A DNA stretch of 38,267 nucleotides, from positions 1 to 38,267 of the forward strand of contig CAIODU010000017.1 in NCBI GenBank assembly GCA_903857165.1, in the 5' to 3' direction. Below, piece after piece: positions 26,753 to 34,558 of this stretch (position 1 is the first letter of the stretch; the number at the start of each line of letters is the position of its first letter). The notes below the pieces were generated by a model. It was not told the origin of the DNA. It did no database searches and saw only the letters and a program-made list of their open reading frames with translations. A program made the translations under genes and the position numbers. Source of the DNA: an uncultured Methylococcaceae bacterium. Lineage in GTDB: Bacteria > Pseudomonadota > Gammaproteobacteria > Methylococcales > Methylococcaceae.

Positions 26753-27563
26753 TGCGTCGCCAAAAATCAGTGAGGATGTTTAGGCATTCGTTGGGATGGG
26801 AGAGAAATGGGGTATGGGCTGCGCCCTGCAAAATCTGCAATTCCGCCTCGCCGGACAGCGCCTGCATGGCCTGGCCGGCCGAAGGCGGGGCTAGGCGGTC
26901 GTGGCTACCCAACAACAACAGCAAGGGGACGCGCAAACCCGGCAGCAAACCGCGCAAATCTTCAGTGCGCAAAATATCCAAGCCCGCCCGCAAAGCCGCT
27001 TCGTCTGGCTCGTCGCATTCGGCCACATGGGCTTTCAAATCCTTCAGCACCTCGCGGGCATGTTCGAGGCCCCAGGTTTGCAGCCCTAAAAATTGCATCA
27101 ATGTGCGATGGTAATCGGTCATCAAGTCTTCGGCGAAACGGGACATCAGTTTAAGGTCCATCGCGCAAGGCCAATCATCATTTTGGGCGAAACGGGCATT
27201 GCCGGCCATCATCGTCAGGCTGGCCAGTCTTTCCGGGTTTCCCCCGGCAATAAACAACGAAAACATCGCCCCTAACGACCAGCCTAGCCAATGCGCCCGC
27301 TCTGGTGCTTTTTCGAGCAGTGCCATCCCGACCCCCTTCAAGCTGTAATCATCAATCATACCACTACGGCCATGGCCGGGCAGGTCAATCAAGGTGACGC
27401 GGAAATCTGTGGCAAGCTTGTGGGCAAACACGCGCCAAACCCCCGAGTGCATACCCCAGCCATGCACCATCACCACCTCCGGGCCGCTGCCGAAGGTTTC
27501 GGAATAGAGGATTCCCGTTTGCCGTTGCGTAAAACTTTTGCCTGCATCCTCCGCAATGCTCAC
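26727..27563 (-). CDS. bioH: Pimeloyl-ACP methyl ester carboxylesterase BioH
   Basis: BioH removes the methyl ester added by BioC, releasing pimeloyl-ACP. This 278-residue alpha/beta hydrolase has the oxyanion region VMVHGWGMHSGVW, nucleophile S96 in GWSLG, D222 in GSHDRLAP and H250 in GAAHTPF. It starts at GTG 27563 with a strong GGAGGTGA. bioF, bioA and bioB are not nearby; the unit follows a lipid-enzyme operon after 88 bp. Confidence 0.93.
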   Translation of the reverse strand: MSIAEDAGKSFTQRQTGILYSETFGSGPEVVMVHGWGMHSGVWRVFAHKLATDFRVTLIDLPGHGRSGMIDDYSLKGVGMALLEKAPERAHWLGWSLGAMFSLFIAGGNPERLASLTMMAGNARFAQNDDWPCAMDLKLMSRFAEDLMTDYHRTLMQFLGLQTWGLEHAREVLKDLKAHVAECDEPDEAALRAGLDILRTEDLRGLLPGLRVPLLLLLGSHDRLAPPSAGQAMQALSGEAELQILQGAAHTPFLSHPNECLNILTDFWRRNACSASIR

Positions 27564-27651
27564 CGATCACCTCCAACAATCTGCAACAATCGGCGCGACA
27601 TCCCTTGAACATTGACGGCGATCAATTTGCATCCACGGGCAAGGGACTGTG

Positions 27652-28323
27652 TCACTCCCACTCCGCAAACCCCCCTTCGGCTTCCAGCGCTTCCATGCCC
27701 TGCTCAAGATTGAGCATAAAATCGACACGGGAGCCATTCCAGTGCAAAGCCTCGCCGACAAACACATCGCAGAAAAACGGCACCAGCACCGTTTCGCCCC
27801 TAGGCAGGGATTTGCCCAGCCCATGCATGAATATCGGGATGACCGGGACATCGGGATGGTTTTCGATCAAGTGCGCGATGCCGGATTTGAATTTGGCCCG
27901 CTGTTCCGGCTCGCCCCGGGTGCCTTCCGGGAAGAAGATCACTATATCGCCACGCTCCAAAGCATCCTTACAGCCTTGCAATGGATGGACGGGCTTCGCT
28001 GCCCTGCTAGACATGGCCGGCGTGGGATTTTCGGCCTTCCGGGCCACCGGGATAATGCCGATGATGTTCAACGCAAACCAAGCCAATGGCCGGTTGCGCA
28101 AAAAATAATCCAGCGCCGCCGCCGGGCGAATCCTAGGCAGCAGCTTCAACGGCAATAGGCTAATCAGCACCATCGTATCCAAGTGGCTGTTATGGTTCGC
28201 CACAAGAATCGCAGGGCCGCCCAACGGCAGGCGTTCACGATGACGCACATTGAGTCCCAGCAATAACAACACCACCGTCCGCACGGCGACACCGAAAAAA
28301 AGAAAACGCAGTAGGCGGTTCAT
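27652..28323 (-). CDS. PlsC-type 1-acylglycerol-phosphate acyltransferase family protein
   Basis: This 223-residue membrane-associated acyltransferase has the catalytic HX4D in NHNSHLD (H44, D49) and the acceptor motif FPEGTRG (131-137), preceded by an N-terminal hydrophobic segment. IGIIPVARK matches the third motif. It starts 3 bp after the cdsA-like gene. In E. coli, ynbA and ynbB are followed by ynbC, so this gene occupies a comparable place but as a stand-alone acyltransferase. The acyl acceptor is unknown; lysophosphatidate or a related lipid is plausible. Confidence 0.88.
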   Translation of the reverse strand: MNRLLRFLFFGVAVRTVVLLLLGLNVRHRERLPLGGPAILVANHNSHLDTMVLISLLPLKLLPRIRPAAALDYFLRNRPLAWFALNIIGIIPVARKAENPTPAMSSRAAKPVHPLQGCKDALERGDIVIFFPEGTRGEPEQRAKFKSGIAHLIENHPDVPVIPIFMHGLGKSLPRGETVLVPFFCDVFVGEALHWNGSRVDFMLNLEQGMEALEAEGGFAEWE

Positions 28324-28326
28324 GGC

Positions 28327-29268
28327 TTAAAAATAAAAATAGCGCATGAAATGGAAAAACAGCGGGGCCGTGTAGGTCAGGCTGTCGATGCGATCCAAAA
28401 TGCCGCCGTGGCCGGGCAGCAGGGTGCCGGAATCCTTCACGCCGATGTCACGCTTGACTGCGGAAATCACCACATCGCCGATGAATCCGGCCACTGGGAT
28501 AATCACACCCACGGCGAGGGAGTGGACTAAACTCAGCGGGGTCAGCCAAGGCGCCAGCAACCACGAACATAGCAAGGTGGTGGCGACCCCACCCAGAAAG
28601 CCTTCCCACGTCTTGTTCGGGCTGACTTTGGGGATAATCTTGTGCCGACCCAACATTTTACCCCAGACATATTGCGCCACATCGTTGAATTCGGTTAGGA
28701 ACACTAGGAACAACACCAAGCCCGCCCCGCCGCCAACCGGGTTGTGGTCTTCCGGCAAGGCCAACAAAAAGGACAGATGGCTCAAACTGAACACCGTCAC
28801 CATCAAGCCCCAGTGCAAGGTGCCCGCCGCGCGCAAAAACTCTTTGGTTTCCCCAATCATCACCATGCGCATCGGCATGAACAAGAAGGCATAGACCGGG
28901 ATGAATATGATGAACATGCCATACCATTCCAAGTGAATCCAGTAGTATTGCATGGGTATGGTCAGATAGGCCCACAGCAGCACCCGCCGGTCGGCCCTGC
29001 GCGTCGGGATCAGGCTGAGATATTCCTTCAAGGCGAGAAAGCTGACTAGGCCAAAGAATACTAGGGACAACTTGCGGTTCAGCGCCATGGCTAGGGTGAA
29101 CACGATAATCATGCCCCACCATGAATTCACCCGCTGGCGCAATTCAGTGTAATTCTTATGCGGGTTTCGCCATTGCAGCAGGGAAACGATAATGGAAGCC
29201 AGCAGCAAGAGTGCAAACACCCCGGCCACTGCCCAGATGACATTCGGTTTGACTGCCAAGTTGATCAT
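28327..29268 (-). CDS. ynbB: CdsA-family phosphatidate cytidylyltransferase, YnbB-like
   Basis: Members make CDP-diacylglycerol from phosphatidate and CTP in the inner membrane. The 313-residue product has about eight helices, VSPNKTWEGFLGG, and the CDS signature VKRDIGVKDSG then HGGILDRIDS near the C terminus. FLALKEYLSLI and LTEFNDVAQYVWGK, and the pairing with a YnbA-like gene, point to the YnbB paralogue rather than housekeeping CdsA. E. coli YnbB has been reported to serve synthesis of the glycolipid MPIase (recalled, not checked). It overlaps ynbA by 4 bp. Confidence 0.88.
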   Translation of the reverse strand: MINLAVKPNVIWAVAGVFALLLLASIIVSLLQWRNPHKNYTELRQRVNSWWGMIIVFTLAMALNRKLSLVFFGLVSFLALKEYLSLIPTRRADRRVLLWAYLTIPMQYYWIHLEWYGMFIIFIPVYAFLFMPMRMVMIGETKEFLRAAGTLHWGLMVTVFSLSHLSFLLALPEDHNPVGGGAGLVLFLVFLTEFNDVAQYVWGKMLGRHKIIPKVSPNKTWEGFLGGVATTLLCSWLLAPWLTPLSLVHSLAVGVIIPVAGFIGDVVISAVKRDIGVKDSGTLLPGHGGILDRIDSLTYTAPLFFHFMRYFYF

Positions 29269-29873
29269 GGCGCAATCTCCTGCAACGCTTTACGCACCCG
29301 GTTGACCACAGTCCATCCCAACAAACCCACCAACACCCACAGCAACGCCGACAACCACAAGCCGGGAACCACGCCTAAACCGAGCAAAAGGCCGATGAAG
29401 CCTATTGCAAAGGCCCGGTCGCTTTTTCCCATAGGGCCGTCATAACGTCGGCTGGCCCCAATCTGCACCGCTGCGACGCCCGCCAGTTCACTGACCACTG
29501 CCAGCACCGCGAATATTGCCGCCGCCGCCCCACTCACGCCCGGAATCAATCCCAAGGGAAGGTAAAGCACGGTGTCTGAAACCACATCGCCCAATTCATT
29601 GAGCATGGAACCCAACGGCGAGCGCAGATCATGCTCCCTCGCCAACATCCCGTCGATGGCATTCAGCGCCATGCGGGTGAACATCAGCAAGGGGATCAAC
29701 AGGAAAGGCCAGCGTTCCGTTGGTTGCAGGGCAATACCGGCACCGCCTAGCACCGACAGCCAAAACGCCAGCCAAGTGATCTGATTGGGGGTGATGCCTT
29801 TTTTCCAAAGCCACCGGACTATGGGGCGCAACAAATCTTGAAAGCGAGGCTTGAGGTCGTAGATCGTGAGCAT
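29265..29873 (-). CDS. ynbA: CDP-alcohol phosphatidyltransferase family protein, YnbA-like
   Basis: I start at ATG 29873 (MLTIYDLKP), with GGAG seven bases upstream, giving 202 residues with about six helices. The CDP-alcohol transferase motif is present as DGMLAR, a G eight residues later, then SMLNELGD. Compared with the consensus DxxDGxxAR...GxxxDxxxD, the first and third Asp are Asn here. From memory E. coli YnbA has the same changes. These family enzymes swap the CMP of a CDP-lipid for an alcohol headgroup; the substrate here is unknown. It is the first gene of the ynbA-ynbB-acyltransferase unit. Confidence 0.87.
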   Translation of the reverse strand: MLTIYDLKPRFQDLLRPIVRWLWKKGITPNQITWLAFWLSVLGGAGIALQPTERWPFLLIPLLMFTRMALNAIDGMLAREHDLRSPLGSMLNELGDVVSDTVLYLPLGLIPGVSGAAAAIFAVLAVVSELAGVAAVQIGASRRYDGPMGKSDRAFAIGFIGLLLGLGVVPGLWLSALLWVLVGLLGWTVVNRVRKALQEIAP

Positions 29874-30032
29874 GGGATTCTCCAAGAGTGAGGAGTGCAA
29901 GACGCGCCTTGAATTTTTTTCGGGAGCGCAAGGCTTGCCTTGCATTATATGACACAGGTAAGCTTTACGCTCAATATCCAAGACACTACAGCAATTCCCA
30001 TTATGAGCCAAAGTGCCGATAGACAACTCGTC

Positions 30033-30148
30033 ATTCCGGCTTAGGATGCCGGAATCCAGTCACAAGGATGTGAATCTAGGGCGCGCCATCAAGCCTTTTT
30101 CAAACACTTACGCAACCGATAAGTTACCGTCCTTAGGCGCTGGATTCC
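30033..30148. repeat. REP-type palindrome pair
   Basis: The hairpin ATTCCGGC (30033-30040) / GCCGGAAT (30048-30055) is followed by an inverted partial partner. GGAATCCAG at 30051-30059 is complementary to CTGGATTCC at 30140-30148. It is the same family as 10-110. No gene is credible in 30027-30455. Confidence 0.6.
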
Positions 30149-30192
30149 GTCATCGAACGAGCTTTGGCGGACTGGCCGCACATCGAATTTAC

Positions 30193-30358
30193 CGGCTACC
30201 AGCTTAAGGCGGGGCAGGTTAAGCCGTTCGTGGCGAGCCCTTCGACTACGCCTGGGAGAGCCTTATCGACCCATGAACGGCTTACCCGTCCACCCCCTTC
30301 GACAAGTCCAGGGCGAACGGGTAAACCTTGATCGTGCCCCGCCTTGAAGTTGGTGACC
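30193..30358. repeat. 166-bp element with about 24-bp imperfect terminal inverted repeats
   Basis: The left arm (30193-30216, ending AAGGCGGGGCA) and right arm (30335-30358, starting TGCCCCGCCTT) are imperfect inverted copies. Inside are further inverted pieces (AAGCCGTTC / GAACGGCTT and CCCTTCGAC units). It is non-coding and may be a second MITE-like family. It lies at the 3' edge of the six-gene cluster. Confidence 0.55.
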
Positions 30359-30455
30359 AAAAGTTTCCTACATCTAGATTTTGTAGCGTCGCATCGCTGG
30401 AATCCCAATGCCGTCATAAATATATGGAAAAGTCCATTTTGTAAAATCCTAGATG

Positions 30456-31223
30456 TCAGGCATTTTGTGTATGGTTAACCTTCACCCCCACCATTCCAAT
30501 GCCCTCCCGCCCATCCCACAAACTGACATCATAGTAATATTCCGGGCTGAAATAATCGGTGCTTTCGACGATGAAACCTGCGGCGTTGAACAACGATGAC
30601 AAGGTTTCGATGTCGATGAAGTTAAAATATTCCGGCATGGCCTGAAGTAGCTCCTCTTTGTCTTCCTGCGCTTCAAGGCGAGGATTGTTAATTAAGGAAA
30701 CCCGTCCGGGCGTAGCATGGCTGGCTGCTTTTCTGGCGAGGAATTCAGGGTAAATGTCTTGGTTCATGCCATGGAATATCGAGTCCGCGACAATAAACAG
30801 CTTGCCGCCGGGTTCCAACCAGTGCTGGAATCGCGCTAGGCAAGTGGCAATTGTTGCGGAATCGAAAAAATGGAATACCCGTGCGCACAGTATGGCCGAC
30901 ACGCTGTCTGCCTCCAGATCAATGCCATCAATGCAAGAACCGCAGAGTAGTTGCAAGTTTTCCCGCAAGGGTTCTGGCGTTTGCTCGTACAATACATGCA
31001 GATGATGGGGTTCCAGATCGTTGACGATAATCCGGCCCCCATTATTCAGGACGGAAGTTGCTGCGACACCATAGGCCGCGCCGACTTCCATCACGGGCAG
31101 TGAAGCATTTTCCGCATAGTCGATAAACGCCCGCGTGTAGGGGTCGCCGATAGCCGCTGCCATCCAGCCCATATTATTCAAGGTTGGAATTAATTTGCTT
31201 TGCATGTTTTCATCGGTAATCAT
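30456..31223 (-). CDS. Class I SAM-dependent methyltransferase
   Basis: ATG 31223 (MITDENMQSK) has an excellent GGAGG five bases upstream and gives 255 residues. The SAM-binding motif I is VMEVGAAYGVAATSV, followed by IIVNDLEPHHLHVL as the acidic strand-2 end, then SVSAILCARVFHFF and LEPGGKLFIVADS. The substrate is unknown; the C-terminal part (YFSPEYYYD) shows no family signature I recognise. It is the last gene of the PqqD/ATP-grasp/PLP cluster, 60 bp after the outer-membrane protein gene, so it may methylate the cluster's product. An independent role is possible. Confidence 0.85.
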   Translation of the reverse strand: MITDENMQSKLIPTLNNMGWMAAAIGDPYTRAFIDYAENASLPVMEVGAAYGVAATSVLNNGGRIIVNDLEPHHLHVLYEQTPEPLRENLQLLCGSCIDGIDLEADSVSAILCARVFHFFDSATIATCLARFQHWLEPGGKLFIVADSIFHGMNQDIYPEFLARKAASHATPGRVSLINNPRLEAQEDKEELLQAMPEYFNFIDIETLSSLFNAAGFIVESTDYFSPEYYYDVSLWDGREGIGMVGVKVNHTQNA

Positions 31224-31283
31224 GTTAACCTCCAAACAGCTTTATTTTGACTAAGTTTCCCTGACGGGATAGGGGAGTAACCG

Positions 31284-32222
31284 TCACCATTGCGCGGTGA
31301 CACCTAGAAATACATTGGCCCCGGAATAGGTATACCGATTGCCGCTCGAATAATCCCGCGTTTCATAGATGTCATAACCACTGGAAAGTGTCGCTTTGTA
31401 CTGGCTTGACAGTTTCCATTGGGCGGCCAAAAAACTGCCACCTTTTTGTTCGTCGGCCAGGTTGTAAACCAGTGCCGTATCGCTATCGACCGCATACATG
31501 CGATTGCCTGCCAAACCACCGGCTGTCACCCAAGAGGGTATCCAAACCGACTGGGAGGCAAAATAATGGGTGAACTTGATTTCCACCGCGTCGGTATGAC
31601 CGCGCATGGCGCGTAACGGATTGGAAACATTGACATCGTACAGCCGCAATTGCAGCCAGTCATAGTTTTGGTTGAAGCCAAAACCCAGGGTTGGGGTCCA
31701 CTGCTGGACAGTCAGTGAACCATTGCCGATCTTGCTGTCACCGTAAAAACTAATGGCATAACCCAAATCGGCGTAAAACGATTTGGACTCATGTAAATAA
31801 GACACTTGCGGGGCGACAACTTGCACCTCATCGCTCTCATTGGTCGAATCATCGTTATTGATTTGATGCCCATCCAAACGTGCGGTTAAACGGCCCGCTA
31901 GAAATTCAGGCGTGAAATTAAGCCGGCCTGAGAAAAACTCCGACGCTTGGTTGAGTGCCGAACCACCCCCTTTAAAATTTAAATTGGTATAGGTGGCACC
32001 GCCAGCGATGCCTCCACGATCCAAATACTGTGCGTCGAAATAAACCCCTGCACTGGTCATGTCGCTACGCAGCGGGGAGCCGCCATACCCGGTGTAAGAA
32101 ACCAACGGCGTCAGTTTCAGCGTCCATGGCCCCGTCGCCGGTTCTTCCGCAGCACTGGCGTTCACGACCAGCATCGCCAGGCAAGCCGCCAAACGGGGGC
32201 TTAAGTTGTATTGATTTTTCAT
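31284..32222 (-). CDS. Predicted outer-membrane beta-barrel protein
   Basis: From ATG 32222 (MKNQYNLS) the protein has 312 residues with a signal peptide ending near ASA-AEEP. The rest is alternating amphipathic strands with aromatic girdles (SYTGYGG, GVYFDAQYLDRGG, SFYADLGYAISFYGD, WLQLRLYDVNVSNP). It ends in VTAQW, an aromatic last residue typical of Bam substrates. I do not recognise a named family. It starts 5 bp after the urea-transporter/M23 gene, so the two are probably coupled. Confidence 0.75.
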   Translation of the reverse strand: MKNQYNLSPRLAACLAMLVVNASAAEEPATGPWTLKLTPLVSYTGYGGSPLRSDMTSAGVYFDAQYLDRGGIAGGATYTNLNFKGGGSALNQASEFFSGRLNFTPEFLAGRLTARLDGHQINNDDSTNESDEVQVVAPQVSYLHESKSFYADLGYAISFYGDSKIGNGSLTVQQWTPTLGFGFNQNYDWLQLRLYDVNVSNPLRAMRGHTDAVEIKFTHYFASQSVWIPSWVTAGGLAGNRMYAVDSDTALVYNLADEQKGGSFLAAQWKLSSQYKATLSSGYDIYETRDYSSGNRYTYSGANVFLGVTAQW

Positions 32223-32227
32223 GATAT

Positions 32228-34558
32228 TCAATGGACTGATTTTTTATCCGACACCCAACTGGCGTTTTCCAACACCGCTTCCCAAGTTTGCCCGAAGCAA
32301 TCCATGCGCAAGCGCCGCACACCGACTTCGGGCTTGATTTCAGCCAGTGTGTGCACTTGCCACTCGATGCCCGGTGCGAGGCGGATACGGTGTTCGCCTT
32401 TTTGCCGCCAGACTTGCGTTTCCTCGTCCCAATGACGGCAATAATGGCTGTCGCAACCCGTGCCTAGCGGGCGTAGCAGCGCGACCAACAGATGTCTGCC
32501 CCGACCAATCGGCAACAAGCGCATAGACGGGCGGTCGTCCCAACACTCGGCGGCGCTGCTGAGTGGCGTTAGCCCCAAAGCCAGCAGCCAAAGGTCAAGC
32601 AAAAGGGCCGTCTTGCCCTGCCGGTCATAAAACCCGATCACCGCCGCCGTCTTTTCAAAGGCAGCGGAAGCGCCCTGCGTTTCTGTCAAGCGGAATTGCC
32701 CGAGGAGGCTTAGATTGACGTTCAGGCAAGCCGTGTTGCCCGCGCCGTTTTCCGGTGTCTTGATTCGATAGCGAAAACTGAGTCCGGCAGGCAATTTCAT
32801 TGCAGCGGCAAGCGGCTCGCTGATGGGGGCGGCACTGACAAAATCCCCATCCGACGGCCTTTTGCACAGCCGGAAATTCCGGGCGGTTTGATCGCCGCTG
32901 CGCACCAACACATTGCCAAAATGAAACGGCAAAGTAGGGCCGCCTAGGTATTCGCCGATTTGCACATGCAGGTGCAGATGCGGTTGCGGCGAACGCCCAG
33001 AACTGCCACACGCTGCGATGCGCTGGCCGGGGTTGACCCATTCGCCGACATTGGCCGTCAAACTACCCTGCTTGAGATGGGCAAGTTTCACATACAAACC
33101 ATTCCCCATGCGGAGCAGCACAAAATTCCCCCAATTGTTGACAAGGTCCACCTCGCCTGGTGGCATGTCGGGCAGGTCGGAACGCAATAGCACCACTTGC
33201 CCTGCCGCCGGCGATAGCACGGGCGCACCGAAGCAGTAATAATCGGTTAAGGAAGCACCGTCGCCACTGTGGCTGCGTCCGTTTTCGACAATATGAAAAT
33301 CCAAGGCATGCCGCCACGCCTCGCGATGGGTGTGCGGCCCGTCAAAACCTTGCGATACTTGCCATTCGCCGTAGAACGGCAGGGCCAGTGGCAGGCTGTC
33401 GGCGGGTGCGCCCCGCGCTTCGGCCAGCCGCGCCCGCTCGTAGGTGATTTCCGGCGCGGAGGGAAGCTCTAGGTTCAGGTAAGGTTTCCGCCAACGAGTC
33501 CGTGCGCTTAACGCACCTAGGCACAAATAGACGGCAAGCAAAAAGGGGGCGGTCAACAGCGGCAAGGCGAAGCCGTACAGCATCCCGTTCAAAGCCACCG
33601 CCGTCCATCCGCTCAACGCACTGCCCGCCACTGCGAATGCAAATCCAGCCCGGCTCGGCACGGTGAAGATGCCGCCCAAGGCCATGGCGGTCAGCATGAA
33701 ATTAAAGCCATTGCCGTGCGGGTCGCCGAGATTGAACAAATGGAATCCCGCAAGGCCCGCCAGATAGCCCGCCGCCGCCAACAGGCCCAGATAGCGCGAG
33801 GCCACGACCAGCCCTAGAAACAGCAAGACCCCCGCCAGCGGGTCAGGAACTAGGAAGAGCCAGCCCAAGGAGGTGAAAAATGGATCCAGCCACGGTGTGA
33901 ACAAGGCTTGCGTATTCGCCTGGCCGGCGACGGATGCCAAGGTCGCCGCACGGTAGGGTTGGGTCAGCAGTATCGCCCACGTCACCAAGGTGAACGGCAG
34001 GCTCAACACCGGCAGTCTGCCCGTCTGCCATAGCAGCCCCGCCAGCCAGTGGGCGCTCAGTGTGACCAACAGGGACGCGATGGCGACCCAGGCCAGCAAT
34101 TGCATATCCAAAGGATGGATGGCACCGATGACTAAGCCGGTGAGCAAGCCGTTGACCCAATGCGGTTCGCCGGGTTTGGACAGGCCCAACACGCGCCCAC
34201 AGCCGGCGGCGCAAAATAGTCCGAGCAAACCGGGCAAGGCAGTCTGTGGCGAAAACCAAGTCAACAGGGCGAACCATGCGCCCAACCACGGCGAATCGCA
34301 GAACAGCACCGACGCATAGGCGCGGGCAAAGGGTGCGATCAATATTCCTAGACGGATTATTAATGCCGTAAGGCGAGCAAACGTCACTTCCAAAAAGCTT
34401 AGGGCAAACCCCGCCGACTCGTTTTTAAACACCGAGTTGGTATGGTGTCCAGATAGAAGGGCAGGTTCTTTGCTTGCCCACGGGAACCGGATCAATCGGC
34501 GGACACGAAAAAGCCTTGCCCAGCCTGCGTTTTTGTTTTCCAAGGTTACGGCGCTCAT
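32228..34558 (-). CDS. Urea-transporter-like membrane domain fused to M23 metallopeptidase domain
   Basis: This 776-residue fusion has three parts. Residues about 55-350 are multi-span and carry two internally related blocks typical of urea transporters (SPWLGAWFALLTWFSPQTAL with WVNGLLTGLVIGA, and NGFNFMLTAMALGGIFTVPS). Residues about 395-535 are an M23/LytM domain with zinc ligands in HALDF (H417, D420), LVNNWGNFVLLR, KLAHLKQGSL and PHLHLHVQ (H527-H531). The last 240 residues are unrecognised. M23 enzymes cut peptidoglycan cross-links; the transporter part probably forms a channel. The 4-bp ATGA overlap with the PLP gene argues for joint function. Confidence 0.82.
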   Translation of the reverse strand: MSAVTLENKNAGWARLFRVRRLIRFPWASKEPALLSGHHTNSVFKNESAGFALSFLEVTFARLTALIIRLGILIAPFARAYASVLFCDSPWLGAWFALLTWFSPQTALPGLLGLFCAAGCGRVLGLSKPGEPHWVNGLLTGLVIGAIHPLDMQLLAWVAIASLLVTLSAHWLAGLLWQTGRLPVLSLPFTLVTWAILLTQPYRAATLASVAGQANTQALFTPWLDPFFTSLGWLFLVPDPLAGVLLFLGLVVASRYLGLLAAAGYLAGLAGFHLFNLGDPHGNGFNFMLTAMALGGIFTVPSRAGFAFAVAGSALSGWTAVALNGMLYGFALPLLTAPFLLAVYLCLGALSARTRWRKPYLNLELPSAPEITYERARLAEARGAPADSLPLALPFYGEWQVSQGFDGPHTHREAWRHALDFHIVENGRSHSGDGASLTDYYCFGAPVLSPAAGQVVLLRSDLPDMPPGEVDLVNNWGNFVLLRMGNGLYVKLAHLKQGSLTANVGEWVNPGQRIAACGSSGRSPQPHLHLHVQIGEYLGGPTLPFHFGNVLVRSGDQTARNFRLCKRPSDGDFVSAAPISEPLAAAMKLPAGLSFRYRIKTPENGAGNTACLNVNLSLLGQFRLTETQGASAAFEKTAAVIGFYDRQGKTALLLDLWLLALGLTPLSSAAECWDDRPSMRLLPIGRGRHLLVALLRPLGTGCDSHYCRHWDEETQVWRQKGEHRIRLAPGIEWQVHTLAEIKPEVGVRRLRMDCFGQTWEAVLENASWVSDKKSVH

